A stretch of DNA of 64,000 nucleotides from Salegentibacter salinarum (GTDB lineage Bacteria; Bacteroidota; Bacteroidia; Flavobacteriales; Flavobacteriaceae), in assembly GCF_900168115.1 (NCBI RefSeq), contig NZ_FUZC01000004.1, forward strand, positions 186,001-250,000. The letters are read 5' to 3'. This document shows positions 17,856-27,211 of this stretch, piece after piece. Below the pieces are notes generated by a model. The model was not told where the DNA came from and did not search any database. It saw nothing but the letters and a program-made list of their open reading frames with translations. Numbering within the stretch: the first letter of the stretch is position 1; the number at the start of each line of letters is the position of its first letter. A program made the position numbers and the translations under genes.

Positions 17856-19022
17856 TTGATGAAATTAATTTTAAAATATAAGAGTTTCTTTACTTTAATT
17901 GCCTTAATTACAATTCTCGCATCTTGTGTTGAAGAAATACCAATAGAAAATGAAAGTTTTGAAAAAGCGCTTGTTATTGAAGGAAGCGTAACTAACGAGA
18001 TGAAACAACATCAAATTAAATTATCTCAGGCTTTTGCAATAGATACCTCAGGACCAAATCCTTTATCTGGGGCCAATTTAAGTGTTAATGAATTTGTTTT
18101 TGAAGAAAACCAACCAGGAATCTATGTTTCAAGAGATAGTTTTGCTGCACAGCCGGGGGTAGATTATCAATTAAATATTTCTGTAAACGAAAATCAGTAC
18201 GAATCTCAACCTATGCAGTTAACGGGTACAAGTAGTATAGGTGAATTACAGGCTGATAGAATAGATTATAGAGGAGAAGACGGTGTAGCAATCACTTTAA
18301 ACAATCAAACTTCAGCAGGCACAGCAAACTACTACAGATATGAGTATACGGAAACCTTTAAATTCAATGCAAATTATTTTAAGGTAAATGATTTAATTCT
18401 TGTAGATGGAGAACCCGTTGAAATTCCTAAACAAAAAGAAGAATATACTTGTTACCAAACAAACGAATCTCAAGATTTAATTCTGGCTAATACCAATTCA
18501 CTTTCGGAAGATAGCGTAAATGACCTGCTAATTAAATTTATAGATTCAGATAATCCTAGTCTTTCCAATAGATATAGTCTTTTAGTAAAACAATATGTTA
18601 TTAGCAGAGAAGCTTATAATTATTATGAGATCTTACAAGAACTTTCAGGTTCAGATAATTTGTTTTCCCAAAGTCAACCTGGATTTTTTGCAGGGAATAT
18701 TTCAAATGTCAATAATCCTAATGAAAAAATAATTGGTTATTTTGATGTTGCCTCAGTTTCAACCAAAAGAATCTATTTCAATTATGAAGATTTTTATGAC
18801 CCAGAAAGCATAAGACCGACGTTTGTATCATTATCTGCCTGTGAGGTGACCTTGCCAGATATACCAACCTTAATAGCTCAATTAGAGCAGAATGCTGTTA
18901 AATGGTCAGAGACCCTTCCGGGAAATCCACCGCCAGTTCCACCTTATTTGGTGGTGCCCACCCAGTGTGTTGACTGTACACTTTTTGGAACTAACGAAGA
19001 ACCCGATTTTTGGGAAGATTAA
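17856..19022 (+). CDS. DUF4249 family lipoprotein (copy 1)
   Basis: This 388-residue protein has a lipobox ending LITILASC at Cys23 and the family start EEIPIENESFEKALVIEGSVTNE. DUF4249 proteins are found almost only in Bacteroidota, beside TonB receptors, and are thought to be surface-exposed partners of the receptor. It is 13 bp after the receptor stop. It is closely similar along its whole length to the gene at 20831-21988; for example, both carry DLILVDGEPVE and EEYTCYQTN and end in VDCTLFGTNE. The pair arose by duplication around the gene between them. Confidence 0.9.
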   Translation: MMKLILKYKSFFTLIALITILASCVEEIPIENESFEKALVIEGSVTNEMKQHQIKLSQAFAIDTSGPNPLSGANLSVNEFVFEENQPGIYVSRDSFAAQPGVDYQLNISVNENQYESQPMQLTGTSSIGELQADRIDYRGEDGVAITLNNQTSAGTANYYRYEYTETFKFNANYFKVNDLILVDGEPVEIPKQKEEYTCYQTNESQDLILANTNSLSEDSVNDLLIKFIDSDNPSLSNRYSLLVKQYVISREAYNYYEILQELSGSDNLFSQSQPGFFAGNISNVNNPNEKIIGYFDVASVSTKRIYFNYEDFYDPESIRPTFVSLSACEVTLPDIPTLIAQLEQNAVKWSETLPGNPPPVPPYLVVPTQCVDCTLFGTNEEPDFWED

Positions 19023-19036
19023 TTCAAACTTAGAAA

Positions 19037-20746
19037 ATGGTTAAAAAGATTTATATATTCCTCTTTTCTGTACTCTTTGTAAATGTGGGTAATGCCCAAA
19101 TTGAAGACCAGGAAAATTTTCTTCAAAATGAAGTACTAAAAGAACAGGTTTATCTTCACCTCAATAGTAGCCTCTTATTTAGTGGAGAAAAATTGCTCTA
19201 TAAATTTTATTGTCTTGACAGCGAAACCCGCAAACTTAGCGAATTAAGTAAAACAGGTTGGGTGGTATTAGTTAATTCAGATAAGGAACAGGTGTTTAAA
19301 CATAAGTTACAGCTTCGAGCGGGCCAGGCTTATTCCGATTTTTTTATTCCTTCAAATCTGCCTTCAGGAGCTTATAAAATTTTAGCATATACAGCCTGGA
19401 TGTTAAATGCCGAAGATAACTATTTTGAACAGGATGTATATATTTTAAATCCATATCAATCAGAAAATAAGGGGCTTATTTTAAAAGATTCTATCGCAAC
19501 ATTTTCACAGAATATTACTGTAGAAAAAAACACATCTAATTTTAATTTAAAACTGAATAAAAGTTCATTCTCATCCCGGGAACTAGTAACCTTAACGTCC
19601 GATGGTCCTTCTAAATTAAATGGAAATTTTTCAATTTCAGTTAGACGGAAAAATAATTTAAAAAAGCCTGAATTATTGAATAGTACTAATTTTAATGAAT
19701 CGTATGAGAATATTAATTGGGATTTTTCAGATACTTTAATATTTCCGGAAGTAAGAGGATCTCTTATTACCGGGAAGGTTATTAGGAACGATGATCAACA
19801 GGTAAGTAACAATTTAATAGTTTCATTTCCCGGGGAAGAAAATCAATTAAACATTATTTCTACGAAAGAAAATGGTGAATTTAATTTCACCATAGACCAA
19901 GCCATTAATGAAGAGGAAGTTTTAATCCAAATAGCTAACAATCAAAATAATGATTATAGCATAGAATTAAAACAAAATCCTCAACCCGATCTCGGTTCCC
20001 TTAATTTTGAAACTCCTGAGGTTTATCAGGGTTTTAAAGAATATATTTTAGAAAAAAGTATCAATAATCAGATTGAAAATGCGTATTCGGCTACTAAAGC
20101 AGATCGTACAATATTTCATGACAATTCAGGATATTTTTTCGAAGAAAACCTGGAGAAGTTCAACTTAGACGATTATACACGTTTTCCGGAAGTTACTCAA
20201 ACCTTTGTAGAAATTATTGAAAATGGTAGAGTTAAAAGAAATGCTGACGGAAGCCATAGCATATTAGTACGAAATAAAAATACAAACGGAGAATTTACCT
20301 TGCCGGCATTGCTCGTACTAGATGGGGTAGTAATACAGGATCACGATAAATTGGTTTCTTTTGACGCAGAAGGAATTGAAAGTATAGGCCTTTTAAGAAA
20401 TAAATTCTTTTTTGGGCCCGAAATCTACCAGGGAGTAGTTGTTGTGGAGACCATAGAAGGAAATTTCCCGGAAGTGTTTAGAGATGATACCATAAAATCG
20501 CAGCCTATTAGTACTACCCAAAATCCTAAAAAATATTATAGCCCCGATTATCAATCTGAAAATTTAGAACGAATTCCCGATTATAGGACGCAACTCTGGT
20601 GGAATCCAACAATAAATTTTGAACCTGGGAAAAAACACCTTAAATTTTATACTTCAGACCTTACTGGAGAATTTGAAATTAATCTTCAAGGATTTACGGA
20701 TGATGGTGAACCGGTATCCTTAAAAAAGTATTTTAGAGTAGAATAG
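19037..20746 (+). CDS. Secreted protein with N-terminal MG2-like domain
   Basis: This 569-residue exported protein has a signal peptide (about 1-20, ending GNAQ). The region 33-150 (EQVYLHLNSSLLFSGEKLLY ... LPSGAYKILAYTAWML) matches the macroglobulin MG2-like strand pattern of alpha-2-macroglobulin and related Bacteroidota surface proteins. No thioester motif is seen. The central part holds a second beta-sandwich (about 230-320, GKVIRNDDQQVSNN), and the C-terminus is another beta domain. It lies between two DUF4249 genes with short gaps, which suggests one surface complex. The exact role is unknown. Confidence 0.78.
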   Translation: MVKKIYIFLFSVLFVNVGNAQIEDQENFLQNEVLKEQVYLHLNSSLLFSGEKLLYKFYCLDSETRKLSELSKTGWVVLVNSDKEQVFKHKLQLRAGQAYSDFFIPSNLPSGAYKILAYTAWMLNAEDNYFEQDVYILNPYQSENKGLILKDSIATFSQNITVEKNTSNFNLKLNKSSFSSRELVTLTSDGPSKLNGNFSISVRRKNNLKKPELLNSTNFNESYENINWDFSDTLIFPEVRGSLITGKVIRNDDQQVSNNLIVSFPGEENQLNIISTKENGEFNFTIDQAINEEEVLIQIANNQNNDYSIELKQNPQPDLGSLNFETPEVYQGFKEYILEKSINNQIENAYSATKADRTIFHDNSGYFFEENLEKFNLDDYTRFPEVTQTFVEIIENGRVKRNADGSHSILVRNKNTNGEFTLPALLVLDGVVIQDHDKLVSFDAEGIESIGLLRNKFFFGPEIYQGVVVVETIEGNFPEVFRDDTIKSQPISTTQNPKKYYSPDYQSENLERIPDYRTQLWWNPTINFEPGKKHLKFYTSDLTGEFEINLQGFTDDGEPVSLKKYFRVE

Positions 20747-20830
20747 GTATAAATATTACATCATACTTTTAGTATATTAAACATTTAAAGTTCTACTTTA
20801 CATATTTAAACCTTATTATTCTTAATTTGG

Positions 20831-21988
20831 ATGACTTCAAGATCGAAATATAGCGCGCTTTTTTTACTCCTAGCTTTCGTGGTATTTATATCATCTTGTG
20901 TAGAAGAAATTCCATTAGATTCCGAAAATTTTGAAGATGCAATTGTAATTGAGGCTCTGGTTACAAATGAGTTGAAGAAACACGAAGTAAAACTATCGCA
21001 GGCTTTTGAAATAGATTCTACAGGTCCCAATCCCCTGGCAGGCGCAGACATTCGAGTTACAGGCGACCGGGATTATGTTTTTCAGGAAGTAGAACCTGGT
21101 CGCTATTTATCTATAGATAGCTTTGCCGCCCACCCCGGAATAGAATACCAGCTTAATATTCGTGTGGATGATAGGGAATTTAGATCAGAACCAACAAAAC
21201 TTTCGGGAAACAGTGATATAGGTGAATTAGAAGCTAATAGAATTAATTACCGGGGGGAAGATGGAGTTGCCATTACACTAACTAATGAATCTTCCCCTGA
21301 CGGCGCTAATTATTATAAGTACGAATATGTAGAAACTTTTAAATTCAATTCAAATTATCAAAAATTTAAAGATTTAATTCTTGTAGATGGAGAACCAGTT
21401 GAAGTTCCTAAACAAAAAGAGGAGTATACCTGTTACCAAACTAATGATTCCCAGGAAATAATAGTTGCAAATACAAATTCACTATCAGAGGATAGTGTAA
21501 ATAATTTATTAATTAAATTTATAGATTCAAAAAACCCTAGTCTTTCTAATAGATATAGCCTGTTAATAAAACAATATGTAATAAGTAGGAAATCCTATAA
21601 TTATTATAAAATTTTAGAAGAGCTTTCAGGATCTGATAATATTTTTTCTCAAAGTCAACCAGGATTTTTCGATGGAAATATTCAAAGTACAAACAACCCG
21701 GATGAAAATGTTATTGGATTCTTCAATGTTTCTTCAGTAGCCACCAAAAGAATTTATTTTAACTATGGAGATTTTTACGATCCACAAGGCATTAGACCTC
21801 GATTCGTTTCTTTTGATCTTTGCGAAGAAACTTTTCCAGATTATGCCACTTTAATATCTGAATTGGAAAGAAATGCTGTAAGATGGTCCGGAGTAACTCC
21901 GGGAGGAGGTTTTCTTGTTGTACCTCGAATATGTGTAGATTGTACTCTTTTTGGTACAAATGAGAAGCCTGATTTTTGGGAGGATTAG
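20831..21988 (+). CDS. DUF4249 family lipoprotein (copy 2)
   Basis: This 385-residue lipoprotein paralogue of the gene at 17856-19022 has a signal ending FISSC at about Cys23, then EEIPLDSENFEDAIVIEALV. Identity to copy 1 looks high throughout, with the most change in the N-terminal third (about 60-90) and near the C-terminus. The proline-rich loop PGNPPPVPP of copy 1 is shortened to TPGGGF. Divergence confined to loops would suit altered ligand or partner choice. It is the last gene of the receptor locus, with an 84-bp gap before it. Confidence 0.9.
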   Translation: MTSRSKYSALFLLLAFVVFISSCVEEIPLDSENFEDAIVIEALVTNELKKHEVKLSQAFEIDSTGPNPLAGADIRVTGDRDYVFQEVEPGRYLSIDSFAAHPGIEYQLNIRVDDREFRSEPTKLSGNSDIGELEANRINYRGEDGVAITLTNESSPDGANYYKYEYVETFKFNSNYQKFKDLILVDGEPVEVPKQKEEYTCYQTNDSQEIIVANTNSLSEDSVNNLLIKFIDSKNPSLSNRYSLLIKQYVISRKSYNYYKILEELSGSDNIFSQSQPGFFDGNIQSTNNPDENVIGFFNVSSVATKRIYFNYGDFYDPQGIRPRFVSFDLCEETFPDYATLISELERNAVRWSGVTPGGGFLVVPRICVDCTLFGTNEKPDFWED

Positions 21989-21998
21989 TTAAAATTTA

Positions 21999-22220
21999 CT
22001 ATCCTTTATTATCCGGATAATCTTCATACCAGTCATCAAAGGTCTTTTTGGTTTTATAATTATCGGTAAGAACCTTATAAACGGTGTATATTAGAAGAAT
22101 TTGGCCTATACAGGTTAAATAGAAAACCACCGGAAAACTGATATTAAAATATACCAGGCTTGTGACTACAACTAAAAGAATGGTGGTGATTATTAAATAT
22201 GTAATTCCATTGTTTTTCAT
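21999..22220 (-). CDS. Small membrane protein, two predicted helices
   Basis: This 73-residue protein has two hydrophobic segments (about 7-26 and 30-49) and a charged C-terminal tail (TKKTFDDWYEDYPDNKG). It is convergent with the DUF4249 gene, whose stop is 10 bp away. Similar small two-helix proteins occur widely in Flavobacteriaceae without a known role. Regular amino-acid composition and helix topology make it a likely real gene rather than a chance ORF. Confidence 0.65.
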   Translation of the reverse strand: MKNNGITYLIITTILLVVVTSLVYFNISFPVVFYLTCIGQILLIYTVYKVLTDNYKTKKTFDDWYEDYPDNKG

Positions 22221-22421
22221 AATCTTTAATTTACAGAAGATTACCTTTAATCTATCTTAAAGAGTCATTAAAAATTAGTTATTGTTTTTAAAATGTTTTA
22301 AGACAACTTCGTTCTCTAATTTGTTGTAATTTACCGGATGGAGTTTAAATACGTCGGTTCCTGTAAGACCCTCAATCTCAGTACATAATTTGCCCGTACG
22401 TTTATTAAATTAAGCTTTTTT

Positions 22422-22437
22422 ATTGAGCTAACTCAAT
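22422..22437. promoter_or_regulatory. Perfect palindrome upstream of histidine kinase gene
   Basis: ATTGAG CTAA CTCAAT is a 6-4-6 inverted repeat 18 bp before the kinase start. Its size and position suit an operator for a dimeric regulator. It could also be chance in AT-rich DNA. Confidence 0.3.
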
Positions 22438-22454
22438 TATACCTATCATGCTTT

Positions 22455-23540
22455 ATGGAATTACCCCACCCACCAACTAAGACGCTGGAATTAAAAATCG
22501 CAGACAATGTCTCAGCTATGCTCGCCTTTTGGGATAAGGATCTCATTTGCCGATTTGCTAACGCCGCTTATCTGGAATGGTTTGGGATGCGTCAGGAGGA
22601 TATGATTAATAAAATGAACATTCAAGAACTTTTAGGACCCTTATACGAACAAAACCTGCCTTATATTACCGGTGCATTAAATGGACGCGCACAGGTCTTT
22701 GAAAAGGAAATTACGTTGCCTGACGGAAAAGGGAAAAGATATGCCCTGGCCAATTATTATCCCGAAATTGAAAATGGGGAAGTAAAAGGTTTCTATGTTC
22801 ACGTGGCAGATGTTTCTCCTATTAAAAAGCTGGAAAAAAAGCTTAAAAAATCTAATGCGAAGGTTAAAAAGCAAAATAATCGTTTATTAAATTTTGCCAA
22901 TATAGTTTCTCATAATCTCAAATCTTATTCGGGGAACCTTGAGTCATTGCTAAATTTATACGAAACTGCAGATTCTGATGAAGAAAAAGCTGAAATCTGG
23001 AACTATCTCCAAAGTTTATCATCCGAATTTTCTTCTACCGTATCCGATTTAAATGAAATTGTAAAACTGAAGAATCAGAAAGATATAAGTTTAACTGATT
23101 TAAGCTTGACTCAGTTTATTCAGAAAACAAAGAATATTTTAAGGGTAGAGATTAAAAAAAGTAAGGCGATAATTAAAAGTAACGTGGATGAAGAAACAAT
23201 AATTAAAGCCAACCCAGCTTATCTAGAAAGTATTTTGCTGAATATTCTCAGCAATTCCCTTAAATATCGTAATCCTGAAAAACCATTAGAGATTGAATTA
23301 AATTGTTTCTCCAGCAAAAAACGAATTGTTTTAAATATCAAAGATAACGGACTTGGTATTGACCTTAAAAAATACGGAAAAGACCTTTTTGGCATGTATA
23401 AAACTTTTCATGGAAATGCAGATGCCCAGGGAATAGGTTTATTTATAACTAAATACCAGGTAGAGGCCATGGGAGGTGAAATAAGCGTTGAAAGTGCGGT
23501 AGGCGAGGGGGCTGATTTTAAAGTTAGCTTTAGAAATTAG
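22455..23540 (+). CDS. PAS-domain sensor histidine kinase
   Basis: This 361-residue soluble kinase has a PAS domain (about 14-122, with FWDKDLICRFANAAYLEWFG), a Lys-rich coiled-coil linker (123-147), and a HisKA-like helix with phospho-acceptor His153 (IVSHNLKSYSG). The HATPase_c domain has an N box (NILSNSLKYRN), G1 box (IKDNGLGID) and G2 box (GIGLFITKYQVEAMGG). There is no membrane segment, so it senses a cytosolic cue. No response regulator is adjacent, so it is an orphan kinase. Confidence 0.92.
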   Translation: MELPHPPTKTLELKIADNVSAMLAFWDKDLICRFANAAYLEWFGMRQEDMINKMNIQELLGPLYEQNLPYITGALNGRAQVFEKEITLPDGKGKRYALANYYPEIENGEVKGFYVHVADVSPIKKLEKKLKKSNAKVKKQNNRLLNFANIVSHNLKSYSGNLESLLNLYETADSDEEKAEIWNYLQSLSSEFSSTVSDLNEIVKLKNQKDISLTDLSLTQFIQKTKNILRVEIKKSKAIIKSNVDEETIIKANPAYLESILLNILSNSLKYRNPEKPLEIELNCFSSKKRIVLNIKDNGLGIDLKKYGKDLFGMYKTFHGNADAQGIGLFITKYQVEAMGGEISVESAVGEGADFKVSFRN

Positions 23541-23598
23541 ATTCTGCAAGTACCCTGTCAAAAATTGAGGTATTCAAACCATTAAAACTCAGTTCAAT

Positions 23599-25803
23599 TT
23601 ACAGCGATATTGTTTTTAAATTCAGTTCTTCAGCTTCAGCCTTATTTTCGATAATTTTATAAAAGGTATTCAATTTAAGTTTTTTAAAAACCTGGGAGTT
23701 ATCACTACCTGCCCATTTAATTATAATTTCCTGTATTTCTGAAGCTTTCCCTAGCCCCATTTGTGCCCTTAAGGTAGAACCGCCAAAACTACCACCAGAG
23801 CTAACGGTATGAAATATAGACCGTTTTCTTCCATCTTCAATAACCGTCACTTCAATTTTGCTCCCAATAGCAGCCCTGTTTGCTTCCGTTCCTTCAAGTT
23901 TTACGCTTATCCAATTGTTTTCAGCTTCATACGGGTTCTGATATAAAGAATTGAAAAATTTATCGCCTTCAAAAGCGCCACCCATAACAACGTGTATATC
24001 CTGGTCACCATCATTATCAATATCAGAAAAAGAGACGGCGTGGCCTTTTTGAATATGGCCAAAACCACCCGCCGTGGTCACATCCTGGAAATCTTTACCT
24101 GAATTATTCCTGAAAACCCGGTTTGGAATAATGGACTCGTAACTTACTTCACCGGTACTTAAATAAAAATCAGGATAACCATCATTATCTAAATCGCCGT
24201 AATTGGCGCCCATAGCGTAGCCTATTTTATCTAATCCAACTTCAGCTGAAACATCGGTGAAAGTTCCTTTATTATTTTCATAAAGGCGCATCGTTTCGGC
24301 ATTATTTCGTTCGCCTAAATACTCTTTAATAATATCCGGGACAATAGTATAAGAATTACTTTTTCGATATCCGGCTACAAAAATATCCATCCATCCATCA
24401 TTATTATAATCAAAAGACCAGGTTGGGAAACTGGAGATTTGCTCTCCTAATCCTACTTCAGCTCCGGCTTCTTTAAAACTTATATTACCCTTGTCATCAG
24501 GTCCGTTATTTAGAAATAATAAATTCTTACTTGTGGCCTGAAGCGTAGAAATATAGATATCCATCCAGCCGTCGTTGTTGTAATCCCCGCTGGTTACTCC
24601 TTTTACATAATAAGGTTCATTTTCTGTACTCACGGTAAGCCCTGCTCTGGAAGTTAGGTTAGAAAAAGTACCATCCCCATTATTTTTGTAAAACTCGGAA
24701 GTATGAATATTATTTTTTTCAGATTCATTTCCTATAAATAGATCAACCCAACCATCGTTATCAAAATCTGCCCAGGTGGCAGTTTGGGTAGGGTGGAAGG
24801 AAAGTAAACCGGCTTCAATAGTTACATCGGTAAAAGTACCATCACCATTATTTTTAAGAAGGGAATTTGGATGTTTACCTAAAGTTCCCATCCAGGCTCC
24901 CCGCATCACAAAAACATCCAGGAATCCGTCATTATTATAATCGCCCTGCACCATATTCAGCCCTCCGGTAACTAATTCCAGACCGGCAGTTTCCGTTTTT
25001 TCTGTAAATGTCCCATCTCCGTTGTTTTCAAAGTATCTAAGATTATCTGCAGGTGACCAACTGGAAACTAACACATCTAGGAGATGATCGTTATTGAAAT
25101 CATCTACGATTCCGCCTCCTGATAATTCATTAACATTTAAACTTAATTTGGGAGCAATATCTTTAAATTTTTTGAGGGTATAGTCTGATTCAAAAGCACT
25201 TTCGGGTATTAACCATTTTTCGGGAACACCTTCAGGGTATTCACCTAAAGTCATATAAGCAATATTCAAGAGCCACCGACTATTATAATCGTGCGAATTC
25301 TGCCTTAAAAATTCTTCGTAAAGTTTAATAGCATTTCTGGAGCCTTTTGGAACCTGGTGAAAGCCTTTTGGGTTAATAGGAATAATGCAGGATGCCGAAG
25401 CATCATGATGATGAATACAGTTTTGTTGTTCTCCTAAACGCATATAGGCCAGAGCCAGTAATGGGCCAATACTTTCTTCTTCCTGAGCTTCCAGTTTGTA
25501 TAATAACAGTCCGCCGCTGCTAGCTTCTCTTAAATTTTCAAGTATAGTAATAGCTTCTTTGGTTTTACCCGCGTATAAGAGAGCACGCGCTTTTTTAAGA
25601 TTATACCTTTCTTTTTGATTTTTGGGTGCTACCTGTGATAAGCTATCAAAATATGCAGCTCTTACAGAGGAAGCATAAATATTCTCGGGAACAAAAAATT
25701 GATTTTTGGCCGTTTCTTCTAAAAGATCAGGCATTGTTTCCTTATCGTCACAAGAAACAAAGACTAAAACTGAAAATAAGGCAATAAAAAGAATGTACTT
25801 CAT
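23599..25803 (-). CDS. VCBS/FG-GAP repeat lipoprotein with ASPIC/UnbV domain
   Basis: This 734-residue lipoprotein has a lipobox FVSC at Cys19. Residues about 45-200 form a TPR-like helical region. About 240-610 contains at least six FG-GAP/VCBS repeats with Ca-binding DxDxDG-like loops (DYNNDGFLD, DFDNDGWVD, DYNNDGWMD, DLDNDGYPD, DIDNDGDQD). About 650-715 is an ASPIC/UnbV domain (GSKIEV ... LRAQMGLG). Such proteins fold as seven-bladed propellers and are surface-anchored. The ligand is unknown. It is monocistronic and is the last chromosomal gene before the island's left junction. Confidence 0.92.
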   Translation of the reverse strand: MKYILFIALFSVLVFVSCDDKETMPDLLEETAKNQFFVPENIYASSVRAAYFDSLSQVAPKNQKERYNLKKARALLYAGKTKEAITILENLREASSGGLLLYKLEAQEEESIGPLLALAYMRLGEQQNCIHHHDASASCIIPINPKGFHQVPKGSRNAIKLYEEFLRQNSHDYNSRWLLNIAYMTLGEYPEGVPEKWLIPESAFESDYTLKKFKDIAPKLSLNVNELSGGGIVDDFNNDHLLDVLVSSWSPADNLRYFENNGDGTFTEKTETAGLELVTGGLNMVQGDYNNDGFLDVFVMRGAWMGTLGKHPNSLLKNNGDGTFTDVTIEAGLLSFHPTQTATWADFDNDGWVDLFIGNESEKNNIHTSEFYKNNGDGTFSNLTSRAGLTVSTENEPYYVKGVTSGDYNNDGWMDIYISTLQATSKNLLFLNNGPDDKGNISFKEAGAEVGLGEQISSFPTWSFDYNNDGWMDIFVAGYRKSNSYTIVPDIIKEYLGERNNAETMRLYENNKGTFTDVSAEVGLDKIGYAMGANYGDLDNDGYPDFYLSTGEVSYESIIPNRVFRNNSGKDFQDVTTAGGFGHIQKGHAVSFSDIDNDGDQDIHVVMGGAFEGDKFFNSLYQNPYEAENNWISVKLEGTEANRAAIGSKIEVTVIEDGRKRSIFHTVSSGGSFGGSTLRAQMGLGKASEIQEIIIKWAGSDNSQVFKKLKLNTFYKIIENKAEAEELNLKTISL

Positions 25804-26045
25804 GATTTTATAAGGTGGTATACTTTTTATTTCTCTTAAATGAATTAAAGGCTTCCCAAATGATATAGATAGGTGAAATTGAAATATTTAATTTACCAAA
25901 CCTAAGGAAATATAATATTTTTATGAAGTGACTTGAAGTTTTTTAAAAATAGAAGAAGAAAATTATATGAGAAGGAACTGATGCCCAGATTATATTAAGA
26001 TAACCGAATAGGTCACATTTTCTTAGGTTTTGATACTCAAAAAAA

Positions 26046-26057
26046 TCGGGGTGGTAG
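26046..26057 (-). repeat. Partial copy of the tRNA-Pro 3' end (older junction?)
   Basis: TCGGGGTGGTAG matches the tRNA-Pro(TGG) 3' end (TCGGGGTGGCAG at 48255-48266) with one mismatch. On the minus strand the copied acceptor strand CACCCCGA is followed by a run of seven T, as expected after an original tRNA gene. It may mark the primary chromosomal junction, with 26146-26160 being a second one 100 bp inside. Confidence 0.4.
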
Positions 26058-26145
26058 TTGCGAAGCGTAGGCTGAACCTGGAACCACAACAAACATAATA
26101 GCTGTTACAAAAAATCCACCATTTTCCAATAGTGGGTTTTAGAAA

Positions 26146-26160
26146 GTCGGGGTGGCAGGA
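26146..26160. repeat. Candidate attL of the tRNA-Pro island
   Basis: GTCGGGGTGGCAGGA is a perfect 15-bp direct copy of 48254-48268, the 3' end of tRNA-Pro(TGG). An exact copy of a tRNA 3' end opposite an integrase-plus-tRNA boundary is the usual mark of tyrosine-recombinase integration. The flanking DNA (25804-26308) has no convincing gene. An 80-codon frame crossing this site, 26023-26265, is probably chance. Confidence 0.6.
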
Positions 26161-26219
26161 AGCTTTTAAGGCTTCATCAGCCAAGTCATACCGCGACAAT
26201 GTATCTTTAATTCTGGATA

Positions 26220-26239
26220 TATTCACCGAATCATTCACT
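26220..26239 (+). repeat. 20-bp direct repeat, left copy
   Basis: TATTCACCGAATCATTCACT is identical to 48133-48152 in the same orientation, 21.9 kb away. It sits 59 bp inside the candidate attL. It could be a recombinase arm-binding site or the border of a nested element. Confidence 0.6.
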
Positions 26240-26308
26240 AAATTAGAAAGAACTATACGACTCATTTTATTTCATCGCTTTTGAAGGCATTAAGATAAGA
26301 ATTTACTA

Positions 26309-27211
26309 TTATAAATGTCTGCCAATATGTCCAATTAAAATTTTACCTCCCCCAATTTCATATTTTCCTTCATGAAAATATATTCTATTCTGTTCTACTT
26401 TTCTGTTATCGTTAAAAACCAATTTCAAATGTAACTCACAGTAGATATTTTCATTAATACCCTCATTATTTTGAAAGTCAAAGGTCAAATCTGATTTTCT
26501 CTCTATATTACCTTCAGGGGATGCATTACTATCTAAATCACATGATGAATTAAATTGTTTTAAAACATCTTGGCGTGTCTTATTTTCTTCTATACAAATT
26601 GGCAAAATATCATTTAAATAAATTAAATGTTTAATAATAGTTTCATAGCTATCCCTCAGAATTTTTTTTAATGAAGTTAAAATATTTGGATGAAAAATTA
26701 GATTGGGAAAATACTTTTTGCATTCAGAAAAAAATACTTCAGGGGTAAGTAAAAATTGTTGTAAAAAATATCGATGGAAACTTAACCAATTATTTTTATT
26801 ATAAACTAGGAATTTTGGGTCAATTCCTTCTACTTCAAATAAGCACATTAAGCCATGCAGTTCATTTTCGGATTGTTCATTGAGTAAGATCTCGATAACT
26901 TCATCAGTTGTAATACTTGTTTTTTTCGATTTTCTTAAAACTATATTTAAATAAGTAATTATTTGTTTATTAAATAATTGTTTGGTATTGGGCGAAAAAC
27001 CTAAAAACTCTGCGACGGTGATGTTAGGATAAATTAAAGCTTCATAAATTCCACTATTAACAAGCACTACCTCACTCTCATGTTGCCTTATAAAATCATA
27101 ATCATCCGAGAAAGATCTAATTCTATTTTCAATTTGAGATACAGTAGTCTTGGTTTTATATTCGAATGATTTATTTACCAAATAAAAATTACTCTGCATT
27201 TTCCCTTCCAA
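26309..27211 (-). CDS. Unknown protein, third gene of DUF262-AAA operon
   Basis: This 300-residue soluble protein belongs to a family I cannot name. Residues 1-190 are mostly helical with scattered Lys, Phe and Leu; 190-240 is a polar linker; the C-terminal 55 residues form a beta-rich unit (LHLKLVFND ... NRIYFHEGKYEI ... KILIGHIGRHL). The closing pattern RIYF-x(n)-GKILIGHIGRHL loosely recalls RelE/ParE-type small RNase folds, but this is only a resemblance. The start overlaps the ATPase gene by 23 bp, so the two are translationally coupled. It may be the effector or a specificity subunit of the system. An internal start (Met5, 27199) is also possible. Confidence 0.7.
   Translation of the reverse strand: MEGKMQSNFYLVNKSFEYKTKTTVSQIENRIRSFSDDYDFIRQHESEVVLVNSGIYEALIYPNITVAEFLGFSPNTKQLFNKQIITYLNIVLRKSKKTSITTDEVIEILLNEQSENELHGLMCLFEVEGIDPKFLVYNKNNWLSFHRYFLQQFLLTPEVFFSECKKYFPNLIFHPNILTSLKKILRDSYETIIKHLIYLNDILPICIEENKTRQDVLKQFNSSCDLDSNASPEGNIERKSDLTFDFQNNEGINENIYCELHLKLVFNDNRKVEQNRIYFHEGKYEIGGGKILIGHIGRHL

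Noticed and set aside
26023-26265. 80-codon frame on the minus strand at the left island border
   Set aside because: It runs through the copied tRNA 3' end and the 20-bp repeat, has an odd Trp/Cys/Tyr-rich tail and no recognised similarity; it is most likely a chance frame across the junction.
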